The notes below the pieces were generated by a model, which worked only from the letters and a program-made list of their open reading frames with translations, made no database searches and was not told the origin of the DNA. From Acidobacteriaceae bacterium (GTDB lineage Bacteria > Acidobacteriota > Terriglobia > Terriglobales > Acidobacteriaceae): 13,749 nucleotides of DNA. The stretch lies in assembly GCA_003135495.1 (NCBI GenBank), contig PLBX01000559.1, positions 4,818-18,566 of the forward strand. The letters run 5' to 3'. This document shows, piece after piece, positions 1-6,718 of this stretch (positions are counted from its first letter, which is position 1; each line of letters opens with the position of its first letter). A program made the translations under genes and the position numbers.

Positions 1-20
1 CCGATATTTTCAGATCACGC

Positions 21-1229
21 TTACCGGGGGACCATGTCATCAAACGCCGTTTCCAATCGTCTTGTCATGAATTGTGGGCTGAAATTCTTTACATAAGTAT
101 TCTGCGCTGCATGGCCAATAGCTGCTCGCAGGCTTGGGTCGTTCATAAGCAGCACTAGGATGGCGGCCAACCGTTCAGGATCATTTGGGGGTACCAGAAA
201 CCCGTTCACCCGGTCCTTTACCACTTCCGGGACTCCACCAACCGCTGTAATCACTGAAGGTTTGCCTAGCGACATAGCCTCCAGAAGCGCATTCGGAAGG
301 GAATCGAGATGAGAAGCGTGGGCGTGAATGTCAATGATGCTCCAGACATCGCCGATGGGTCCGGGATAACCTACGATCCGTACATGGTCTGCGATTCCGA
401 GGGAAACCGCCTTCCGAAACAACGAATCGCGGTAGCCTTTCTCTCCGCGTTCATAACCAACCATGAGAAAGAAGCATTCCGGATGTTGTTCAAGCACTAG
501 CTTGGCTGCATCGAGTAATACGAAATGCCCTTTGTACGAAAGCAAACTACTGACTTGACCGATAATCGTAAGAGGCCGATCTGGAATGTTGAAAAAATTG
601 ACTATTTCCCGTCTGCTCAGGACTGGGTGGGGTGGCGAAGTTCCATTTGGTATAACGAGCATCAGAGGATGACGTAGAAGCCATTTGCTAATTAGCGATG
701 CTTGCGATTCGGAGTCAGTGATTAGCCGGGTAGCAGTCCCAAGATTGAACTGCCCCGACAGCCATAGCTTGAAGGATCGCATCAAATTGAGCTGGTAGAG
801 TGTCACCGCAAAAGGAATACCTGTATAAAAAGCTGCTACCGCGCAGATTGGATTCGCCGGCGATAAATGTACGTCGAGCACATCGACTTTCTCCCGCTCA
901 ATGAGTGCTGCAAGTTTGAGAATCTTTCCCAACGCAGAGAACAGTCGTCTCCCAGAAGTCTTGCCGTGTTGTTCGGCAGGTCCTGCAGCAACTTGTCCCA
1001 TATCGATCAGACGTATGCCCGACTGCCGATACCGATCTCTCATGGAGCCGTACTTCACTCCCATTGCTCGATCCTCCTTCATGAGGGTGAGAACCGTGTG
1101 GTCGAAGCGAGTTTTGTCCAGTGACTTTCCGAAAGCGTGCAGGCGATATTCATCCCCGCCGAAGAATAGATCATCGATGACCGAGAGAATGTGAATTCTG
1201 CGACTCGACATATGCTTTGAGGTATGCAA
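21..1229 (-). CDS. GT4-family glycosyltransferase
   Basis: A 402-residue protein with the GT-B architecture of retaining GT4 glycosyltransferases. It would transfer a sugar (or here perhaps a pseudosugar) from a nucleotide donor to an unknown acceptor in the cytoplasm. Visible marks are the N-terminal GGDEYRLH segment (residues 24-31), a Rossmann-type start of the second domain (IGQVSSLLSYKGH, 223-235), FLMVGYERG (254-262) and the C-terminal donor-binding block HLDSLPNALLEAMSLGKPSV (307-326). The usual EX7E pair appears as D309 and E317, a conservative change of the first acid. GGVPEVV and NGFLVPP follow, as in the family. The ATG at 1229 has a weak TTGAGA upstream; ATG 1211 (residue 7) is an alternative. 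The gene overlaps the end of the nucleotidylyltransferase gene by 59 bp, suggesting coupled translation and use of that enzyme's product as donor. No signal peptide or membrane helix is evident. Family assignment is firm; donor and acceptor are unknown. Confidence 0.9.
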   Translation of the reverse strand: MHTSKHMSSRRIHILSVIDDLFFGGDEYRLHAFGKSLDKTRFDHTVLTLMKEDRAMGVKYGSMRDRYRQSGIRLIDMGQVAAGPAEQHGKTSGRRLFSALGKILKLAALIEREKVDVLDVHLSPANPICAVAAFYTGIPFAVTLYQLNLMRSFKLWLSGQFNLGTATRLITDSESQASLISKWLLRHPLMLVIPNGTSPPHPVLSRREIVNFFNIPDRPLTIIGQVSSLLSYKGHFVLLDAAKLVLEQHPECFFLMVGYERGEKGYRDSLFRKAVSLGIADHVRIVGYPGPIGDVWSIIDIHAHASHLDSLPNALLEAMSLGKPSVITAVGGVPEVVKDRVNGFLVPPNDPERLAAILVLLMNDPSLRAAIGHAAQNTYVKNFSPQFMTRRLETAFDDMVPR

Positions 1230-2334
1230 TTGTTCTCAAGCTACCGTGAGTACGTGACGATTCCGCGACTAAATCGGTGACGGACACCCACGAGATCCGG
1301 TCGCGTCTCCAGGGCTGCGCCCTTTTTCGGCCATGTGCCTCTTCCGCAACAAAAATATGGTGACGTGTTCGCTGCTTCTTTCGGACGTCGAGCTCGTCAA
1401 AAGAAGCAAGAACATGGGGTTTCCCGGTCCACCGCATACCGATTTTGTTGCTGAGACGATATGCAGTTGTTAGAGGAGTGTCGTCCTGCCGAAGTACAGC
1501 CTCCGTCGGAAGCCAGGCGTTTTTAGAAGCATTGCCGGATGGAGACTGTACGAAGGCAACTCTGCGACCACGAAAAACACATAGGGTAACGGTCTCTTCC
1601 GTCGCGGGCTGACGCCACAATTCGAAACCCTCGAAGTTATTCATGATCAACTTCTCCGCTTTATGGATCAAGGAGGAATCGTTTACATCAATCCAAGGCG
1701 AGCTGTGAGAAAAAGCTGAAACTTTTAGTTTTGCGTGCAACAGAAGGTTGACAAGTTCCGGAGCGCCCACCGGTTTACGGGACGGAATATTCAATCGGGC
1801 ACTTCTGCTGAGCACGTAGGCGCCGCTACACAATGAAACCGGAATGACGGGTTTTTCCACATATTGTACAATCGCCCCGTTCTTGACCGAAACTTGGCCG
1901 AACGGTACCTCGAAGTGCTCGATATGTGTCGCTATAGTGAGTGCTGATTTAGTGGCGCGATGGTGCTCGACAAGAGCGGAGAGATCGAGCGAGGTGAGGT
2001 TGTCTACGTTGACGACCAGAAGATCGTCAGACGCTGTCTCAATCGCCTTTGCCGCGCCAATAGTTCCAAGTGGGGTCTCCTCAATAAATAGCTTCAATTG
2101 GGCTCCACTGGCATGCGCGATTTTGTGGGCCCGCCCTTGCGCAAATGCCAAGAGAGACCTTTCACCGGAGCCGATCGCCAGAAATATTTCCCTGACATTG
2201 TGGGAAAGGAGCGTCAGTAGGTTGCGTTCCAGCATCGATACGCCGAGAACTTTAACCAGGGCTTTGTGGGTTCGACCGAGACTGGCGCGCATCCTAGATG
2301 AGCGTCCCCCGGCCATGATGATCGCTGTAGTCAT
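1171..2334 (-). CDS. Sugar-phosphate nucleotidylyltransferase fused to a degenerate Nudix-like domain
   Basis: A 387-residue two-domain protein. Residues 1-235 form a nucleotidylyltransferase of the RmlA/GlmU/MobA fold, which joins an NTP and a sugar 1-phosphate into an NDP-sugar. The signature loop AGGRSSRM is at 8-15, a lysine at K24, ETPLGTIGA at 86-94, VNVDNL at 108-113 with the metal-binding Asp D111, VEKP at 159-162, and WIDVND at 214-219. From about 245 to 370 a second domain resembles Nudix hydrolases (LPTEAV, then TPLTTAYRLSNKIGM). Where an active Nudix box has RExxEExG it reads RLSNKIG, so the catalytic glutamates are missing and hydrolysis is unlikely. Nudix folds of this kind may serve as binding or regulatory modules. 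The start is set by the loop beginning at residue 8; the Shine-Dalgarno is weak. The gene lies 74 bp after the cyclase and overlaps the GT4 gene. In validamycin-type clusters the equivalent enzyme activates the cyclitol 1-phosphate. Nucleotide and substrate cannot be read from sequence. Confidence 0.85.
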   Translation of the reverse strand: MTTAIIMAGGRSSRMRASLGRTHKALVKVLGVSMLERNLLTLLSHNVREIFLAIGSGERSLLAFAQGRAHKIAHASGAQLKLFIEETPLGTIGAAKAIETASDDLLVVNVDNLTSLDLSALVEHHRATKSALTIATHIEHFEVPFGQVSVKNGAIVQYVEKPVIPVSLCSGAYVLSRSARLNIPSRKPVGAPELVNLLLHAKLKVSAFSHSSPWIDVNDSSLIHKAEKLIMNNFEGFELWRQPATEETVTLCVFRGRRVAFVQSPSGNASKNAWLPTEAVLRQDDTPLTTAYRLSNKIGMRWTGKPHVLASFDELDVRKKQRTRHHIFVAEEAHGRKRAQPWRRDRISWVSVTDLVAESSRTHGSLRTIAYLKAYVESQNSHSLGHR

Positions 2335-2408
2335 TTACCATTGATGGCTGCGCGTTGCACGTGAAACTCATTACGGCATCCAGAAAATCCAGTCTCGTTC
2401 TAGCTCTC

Positions 2409-3590
2409 TCAGTCCGGCGCGACTGCATGTGTGATAGTTGACGCGGACGGACGTAAGACGGTGAGCCCAGAAAATTCGCTATCGAGAAAGCGGAGCGCCG
2501 TCCGAAAAGCCGACATGGGCAACGCCTGCTTTTCGTCGATGAAAACGGATTTTCCAATGCCAGTCGGCACGACAAGGTTTAAGTGTCCGCCCCGGTGAGC
2601 TTCCATCTCTCTGAGAGCTTTGTCGCAAACTTCATCGGTCAAAATTGGGGAACTTATTGGCAAACCAGCAGTCCGAAGTGACCGCAGAATTCGGTTTCGA
2701 TCTTCGACCGAAAGCAAACCCAATTCATATGCAACTGCACTACTCAGGGCAATGTACACCGCAACAGCGACTCCATGACTAACTCGAAAGCCCGACATTG
2801 ACTCTACAAGAGGGCTAAAAGTGTGGCCAAAGTCAAGAATTCGCTGATAGGTCCTGTCTTCGTAAAGGTTTTTCTCCAACTCCTCCAGCAAACGCAACGA
2901 AGAGCGCCAGACAAGCTTTGTCAACTTGTTAATGTCGGCGGTGGATGGGGATTTTAATAGTTCATTGGAAAACTGTTCCAGAACCTCGAATAGGAACGGA
3001 TCCATAGCGACGCCAACTTTGATTGCCTCGGCCAATCCGTCCGAGATTAACTCTCTCGGCAACGTTTGCATAAACGACGGATCGAGCAGAACATGCTCTG
3101 GGGGAAAGAAAACGCCTATGGCACTCTTTTTGTTGGGTAGGTTAATGGCACCCTTGACCCCGATTCCTGCATCAATCAGTCCGATGAGGGTTGTTGGAAT
3201 CCTCAAGTAGCTTAATCCTCTCCGCGTGAGAGACGCGGCCATCGTGACCAGATCCGTGCAAACTCCACCCCCAAGACCGATCAGCAATGACCTACGATCC
3301 AACCCGACTTCAAAACATTTCTGGCAGAGTCTTTCGACTTCCGCGAAACTCTTGGATTTTTCGTTGCACTCCAGAACCACAGTGCTGAGATCTACACCGG
3401 ATTCGATTAGGCTGCCGGCGATCTGCCTTGCGTAGAGCCGAGCAACGGTTGGAGTCGTAACGAGCAAAGACTTGCGCCCGTCTATGACACTGACAAGTTC
3501 GGCAACCTTACCAACCGAAAGTCCCGGTGCAAGACTGACGGAATACGATCCTTCACGATTTGCCGACACCAATTTGTGGAAGGCGTTCAT
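2409..3590 (-). CDS. Sugar-phosphate cyclase of the dehydroquinate-synthase superfamily, sedoheptulose-7-phosphate cyclase type
   Basis: A 393-residue NAD- and metal-dependent cyclase. In this superfamily a bound NAD transiently oxidises a sugar phosphate, phosphate is eliminated and the chain closes into a carbocycle. NAD-binding GGG is at 107-109 with D113, followed by RRG, IPTTLIGLIDAGIGVK (131-146), GLAEAIK (185-191, E188 a predicted metal ligand), LLEELEKNLYE (234-244), DFGHTFSP (253-260, H256) and H272. LIDAGIGVK and GHTFSP, and the EEL-x-x-NL(W/Y)E run before them, fit sedoheptulose-7-phosphate cyclases (2-epi-5-epi-valiolone synthase and relatives). Dehydroquinate synthases usually carry QVDSSVGGKT and GHTxGHA, and deoxy-scyllo-inosose synthases differ again. 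Oddities are HGVAVAVY in place of the common HGEAV and KKSAIG where KN-x-x-G is usual. Which valiolone isomer forms, or whether it is a desmethyl-deoxygadusol-type enzyme, cannot be told here. It follows a 137-bp gap within operon B and probably defines the pathway product. Confidence 0.85.
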   Translation of the reverse strand: MNAFHKLVSANREGSYSVSLAPGLSVGKVAELVSVIDGRKSLLVTTPTVARLYARQIAGSLIESGVDLSTVVLECNEKSKSFAEVERLCQKCFEVGLDRRSLLIGLGGGVCTDLVTMAASLTRRGLSYLRIPTTLIGLIDAGIGVKGAINLPNKKSAIGVFFPPEHVLLDPSFMQTLPRELISDGLAEAIKVGVAMDPFLFEVLEQFSNELLKSPSTADINKLTKLVWRSSLRLLEELEKNLYEDRTYQRILDFGHTFSPLVESMSGFRVSHGVAVAVYIALSSAVAYELGLLSVEDRNRILRSLRTAGLPISSPILTDEVCDKALREMEAHRGGHLNLVVPTGIGKSVFIDEKQALPMSAFRTALRFLDSEFSGLTVLRPSASTITHAVAPD

Positions 3591-3665
3591 TTGTCACCAA
3601 GAAGTGTCTAAAATGGAGTATTGGGGTGGGAGGAACTGCCCAAACACAGCGGTAGTCACCATAAC

Positions 3666-3684
3666 ACGCATCTTATGGGTGCGT
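3666..3684. other. Small hairpin in the gap before the cyclase gene
   Basis: The 137-bp gap 3591-3727 between the second SDR gene and the cyclase gene contains an inverted repeat: ACGCATC, a 5-base loop, then GGGTGCGT, giving seven pairs with one G-T wobble. No T-run follows on the minus strand, so it is not a textbook intrinsic terminator. It might be an attenuator, an mRNA processing site or chance. I saw no convincing sigma-70 promoter for the cyclase in this gap. Confidence 0.25.
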
Positions 3685-3727
3685 CTACGAGTAACAAGGG
3701 CAAGTGTGCATTTATTTGCGCACCTCA

Positions 3728-4732
3728 CTAACTAACTCCATAAAACCAACGCCGACAGTAGGCCAACATATCCTGGCAACTAAGGAGAAGCGGATATTGG
3801 GGGGCGAACCCTGTTTTCAGCAGTCGTCGCGAATCTGCTACATGCCGGCAAACCCGATCAATCCGAGCGGTGTCAATATCGATCCGGACGCACTGCTTTA
3901 AGCCTGCGCAGTCGAGGAACATTTCTAAAAGGTCGCCCACACTGATCTCCGATCCGCTACCAACATTGCAGATACCTTGATAGTTCGATCTGAGAAGAGC
4001 CGCTAGGCCCCCGGACACGTCGCGGACATCGAGGAAGTCACGCGTGCTTGCGAGCGAACCGATTCGAAGGATTGGTTCCGATTTATGGACCGCGATTGCC
4101 GCTAACTGATTTGCAATGCGGCCGGCCAAGTGGAGATGATCTTGCCCCGGACCACATATGTTAAAAATGCGGGCGATCGTCGTGGGAACGCCGGAACGAA
4201 TTGCGAACTGCCGCACCAAGTCTTCAGAGGCGAGTTTGCTGCGCGAGTACAAGTCTAAAGGCTGAACGACAGCAGTTTCTTCGATTGGTAATTTTTGTTG
4301 ATTGCCGTAAACGCCGCCGCTCGAAGCGAATAGAAACATTTCTACATCCGATTGCGGTATCGAGTTAAGTAGAGAAGCTGTTACTTGAACGTTGCTTTGG
4401 AAAATGTTTTCGTCTGGGACACCTCTTAATGTCGCCGCAAGATGAATAACTTTCGTAGGATGAAAGTCTCGCATCGCATAGGTGAAATCCTGAGATGTTA
4501 GGTCCGCCGAAACGTAACGGTATCGAGGCCCGAACGCATGTTGTAAGTACCCGGGCAGAGCTGCAGGTACTCGTTCTTTCCCGACGTCTACGGAGTAACT
4601 GAAAAAGGATTCTTGATGAGTAGATCGCCCGACTCCGAGCACGGTAGATCGCGGGAATTGAGAAAGTAGATGGGATACGAGATGGCGTCCAACAAATCCT
4701 TGGGCACCTGTTACGAGGTATCGCTGAGTCAT
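3728..4732 (-). CDS. NAD(P)-dependent epimerase/dehydratase, extended SDR (second of pair)
   Basis: A 334-residue extended short-chain dehydrogenase/reductase acting on nucleotide sugars or related polyols. The dinucleotide-binding loop is TGAQGFVGRH (8-17, GxxGxxG spacing), with HLAATLRG near 97-104. The catalytic set is S137/S138, Y162 and K166, in FASSGGVYG and LYSRSKLASE. ARIFNICGPGQ (187-197) is the substrate-domain block typical of 4,6-dehydratases, 4-reductases and 4-epimerases. FLDVRDVSGGLAALL and NVGSGSEISVGDLL follow as usual. The overall look is closest to GDP-6-deoxy-mannose reductases and NDP-sugar epimerases, but no motif fixes the substrate. It starts at an ATGA overlap with the preceding SDR stop, so translation is probably coupled. 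Two adjacent SDRs suggest two successive stereochemical or redox steps on the same intermediate, as in cyclitol routes where epimerisation and reduction follow cyclisation. Confidence 0.87.
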   Translation of the reverse strand: MTQRYLVTGAQGFVGRHLVSHLLSQFPRSTVLGVGRSTHQESFFSYSVDVGKERVPAALPGYLQHAFGPRYRYVSADLTSQDFTYAMRDFHPTKVIHLAATLRGVPDENIFQSNVQVTASLLNSIPQSDVEMFLFASSGGVYGNQQKLPIEETAVVQPLDLYSRSKLASEDLVRQFAIRSGVPTTIARIFNICGPGQDHLHLAGRIANQLAAIAVHKSEPILRIGSLASTRDFLDVRDVSGGLAALLRSNYQGICNVGSGSEISVGDLLEMFLDCAGLKQCVRIDIDTARIDRVCRHVADSRRLLKTGFAPQYPLLLSCQDMLAYCRRWFYGVS

Positions 4733-5664
4733 GGCTCGCCCGATTTAGCCGAAAGTGTGAGACCTAACCCCCGCAGGAGGTCGGTTTCTGGAATCCATCC
4801 GAGAGCATCACGCGCCGCTGTAATATCGGCAACCAGCTCAAAGATTTCCGAATTTCCTGGGCGTGAGTCTGTTCGATCTTCCACGATCGGAATATCGATA
4901 CCCATTGCCTCGGCCACCAATCTCGCAAAATCAGCCACGCTGGTGCCTTTTCCTGAGCCGATATTAAAGACTCGCAGTCCTGCCCCCCCAAGGCAGCAGG
5001 CACCTAATACCGCAGTTGCAAGATCGTTGACGTAACAATAATCCCTAATGGGTCGGAAGTCTCGAACCCGAATGCGGCCACTTTTGCTTGTGGCCACAAC
5101 TCTGGAGAGCAAAGAGTCGGAATGGGCATGCGGTCCATAGATCGAGAAAGGCCTGAGTATCACGGCTTGGAGACCGAAGCCTTCGACGTGAGCCTCGACT
5201 AACTTCTCTGCTCCAATTTTGGAGGCTGCGTATGGTGATCGAGCCTGCAATCCGTGAGTTTCAGCAACAGGGTTCGCCTGGGGCCGTCCGTACACCTCGG
5301 CCGAAGATATATAAACAAAACGGCGGACCTTCGCCCTTCGGCAAGCACCTAACAGCGTGGCTGTCCCTTGCACATGGACGCGAACGTAATCTTCGGCCAT
5401 TTCGAAGGAGCGTTGCACGGAGGGGGGGCCGGCAGCGTGAATTATCACATCGAGCCCGGAAACCCAGGATTCAACGCGTTTTGTATCTGCAAGGTCGAAG
5501 CTAAAGTACTCTCCACCACCGGCAAAAGGCGGCGCTGTTTCGGTCGGGCCGCAATGGACGCGCGGGGCGATACCCGATTGCTGGAGAGACGTCAAGATCG
5601 CCGATCCGATGAACCCGTTTGCGCCAATCAAGCCAACCCTGTGGTTCTCAAAATCAATTAACAT
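4729..5664 (-). CDS. NAD(P)-dependent epimerase/dehydratase, extended SDR (first of pair)
   Basis: A 311-residue extended SDR. The Rossmann loop is GLIGANGFIG (11-20, glycines 11, 14 and 17), with FDLAD at 56-60, IIHAAGPPSVQRS at 74-86, and the catalytic set S120/S121 (YISSAEVYG), Y145 and K149 (SPYAASKIGAE). ILRPFSIYGPHAHSD matches the substrate-binding block of UDP-glucose/GlcNAc 4-epimerase-like proteins, followed by RDYCYVNDLA and FNIGSGKGTSVADFA. Families with this look include NDP-sugar 4-epimerases, 4,6-dehydratases and decarboxylases; a sugar- or cyclitol-NDP epimerase is the neutral call. The start lies inside the end of the methyltransferase gene (11-bp overlap) and there is no clear Shine-Dalgarno, pointing to translational coupling. 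Its last 4 bp overlap the next SDR. At amino-acid level it is clearly diverged from its neighbour, so a recent duplication is unlikely. Confidence 0.87.
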   Translation of the reverse strand: MLIDFENHRVGLIGANGFIGSAILTSLQQSGIAPRVHCGPTETAPPFAGGGEYFSFDLADTKRVESWVSGLDVIIHAAGPPSVQRSFEMAEDYVRVHVQGTATLLGACRRAKVRRFVYISSAEVYGRPQANPVAETHGLQARSPYAASKIGAEKLVEAHVEGFGLQAVILRPFSIYGPHAHSDSLLSRVVATSKSGRIRVRDFRPIRDYCYVNDLATAVLGACCLGGAGLRVFNIGSGKGTSVADFARLVAEAMGIDIPIVEDRTDSRPGNSEIFELVADITAARDALGWIPETDLLRGLGLTLSAKSGEP

Positions 5665-6547
5665 TTGTGGGCTTAGCGACGACGAGCACTGTTTGGGGAC
5701 CTATGTGCGGCAGCAGGGCGCCTGCTCGATACCGCAGGAAATGGATAGAGGACTGCTTCACTCGCGTGGCATGATCCGCGCCGTTACGCGAGATCATCTG
5801 CAGGGCGGGAGTAAGCAAACGCTTGTTCAATACCCCTATGATTTTCCCCCCTATTACCTCGGGGGCAAGCCCGAAGTACCGAATGCAGACTATATCTAGA
5901 CCAGCCTTGAGCATCAAATTCTTGAAGGCCTGGTCTGAGTAGAGCCATAGATGTTGGCCGAGTCCGATTCGTCCCACAAGGCTGTACCAATAACGTGGAA
6001 TGCCTCCCAATAGCCCCAGCTCAAAACATAGAACCCCGGTAGGGCTGAGCAGTTGGCACATCGCGGACAAAGACTGGACTGGGTCTGGAAAATGGGCTAA
6101 CAAGTCGCAGTGATAGACAACGTCGAAGCTGTGTTTGGACAGGGAGTTATGTTCGACAAATTCGCGCGCGACAGAGATACCGAATTGCCGCAGTTGTTCG
6201 CTGAATGCTGGATTAGGTTCCAGCCCAGTTACTTCATAGCCGCGGGAGCGTGCGGCGGCAAGGAAGTAGCCCGCCCCGCAGCCGACCTCGACTAATCGCC
6301 CACCGGGACAGTTTCGTGCGACCCATGCGGCCTTGAATTCGGCGGGCAACGAGTAGAAGTGGTTTGGATGAAACTCTTTCGTCAGATCGGTGGGTTCATG
6401 GATTATGGCTTGGTTGGTGTAAACCATCCCGCATCGGCAAAGCAAACCTTCGAGGCCGTCCTCTTCCCAGATCACCCGGTCGGAAGTCTGAGCACAAAGG
6501 AAACATTGAGACCGTGCCACAGTTTGCGATGCCGATCCTATTGTCAT
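5654..6547 (-). CDS. Class I SAM-dependent methyltransferase with N-terminal zinc-ribbon-like cysteines
   Basis: A 297-residue methyltransferase and first gene of operon B. SAM-binding motif I is LVEVGCGAGYF (85-95), with the ribose-binding acid at E110 (GLEPNP) and a motif-II-like FDVVYHCDLLAHFPDP (141-156); LSPTGVLCFELG follows as the strand-4 region. The N-terminus carries four cysteines in two pairs, C15/C18 and C37/C39, resembling the zinc-binding head of sugar C-methyltransferases of the TylC3 type and related methyltransferases. Those C-methyltransferases are about 400 residues with an extra C-terminal domain; this protein lacks that domain, so O-methylation of a sugar or cyclitol is equally possible. 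It overlaps the following SDR gene by 11 bp. A plausible sigma-70-type promoter and a tandem repeat lie directly upstream. The Shine-Dalgarno before ATG 6547 is weak. Substrate unknown. Confidence 0.85.
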   Translation of the reverse strand: MTIGSASQTVARSQCFLCAQTSDRVIWEEDGLEGLLCRCGMVYTNQAIIHEPTDLTKEFHPNHFYSLPAEFKAAWVARNCPGGRLVEVGCGAGYFLAAARSRGYEVTGLEPNPAFSEQLRQFGISVAREFVEHNSLSKHSFDVVYHCDLLAHFPDPVQSLSAMCQLLSPTGVLCFELGLLGGIPRYWYSLVGRIGLGQHLWLYSDQAFKNLMLKAGLDIVCIRYFGLAPEVIGGKIIGVLNKRLLTPALQMISRNGADHATRVKQSSIHFLRYRAGALLPHIGPQTVLVVAKPTNVN

Positions 6548-6570
6548 CTCGCACCCAGCTCGGGGTCTTT

Positions 6571-6599
6571 ACTATAGCGCCAGAATGCGTGGACGCCAA
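6571..6599 (-). promoter_or_regulatory. Candidate promoter of operon B (methyltransferase onward)
   Basis: Read on the minus strand, TTGGCG (6599-6594) and TATAGT (6576-6571) are separated by exactly 17 bases. They match the sigma-70 consensus at about 4 of 6 and 5 of 6 positions. The -10 box lies about 24 bases before the ATG at 6547, giving a short leader. Housekeeping promoters outside Proteobacteria can deviate, so this is a prediction from pattern only. Confidence 0.35.
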
Positions 6600-6600
6600 G

Positions 6601-6626
6601 ATCAAGATTTGGGATCAAGATTTGGG
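6601..6626. repeat. Perfect 13-bp tandem duplication upstream of operon B promoter
   Basis: The unit ATCAAGATTTGGG occurs twice back to back (6601-6613 and 6614-6626) in the divergent intergenic region 6548-6718. It begins one base beyond the predicted -35 box of operon B, a position typical for an activator site, and lies about 92 bp before the start of the plus-strand beta-helix gene. It may be an operator or a replication-slippage duplication. Confidence 0.85.
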
Positions 6627-6718
6627 TACAACACGCATTCCCTTCTGCAAGGAACTGGCGCGGCGGAATTCTCCGAGCATCCGCTACAATAATCGCTTTC
6701 CGAGCCCCTACCATCTCT

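Noticed and set aside
2409..3590. Housekeeping 3-dehydroquinate synthase (aroB)
   Set aside because: The motifs LIDAGIGVK and GHTFSP differ from the aroB forms, no other shikimate gene is nearby, and the neighbours are sugar-modifying genes.
3666..3684. Intrinsic terminator splitting operon B
   Set aside because: The hairpin lacks a T-run on the minus strand; without it termination is not supported.
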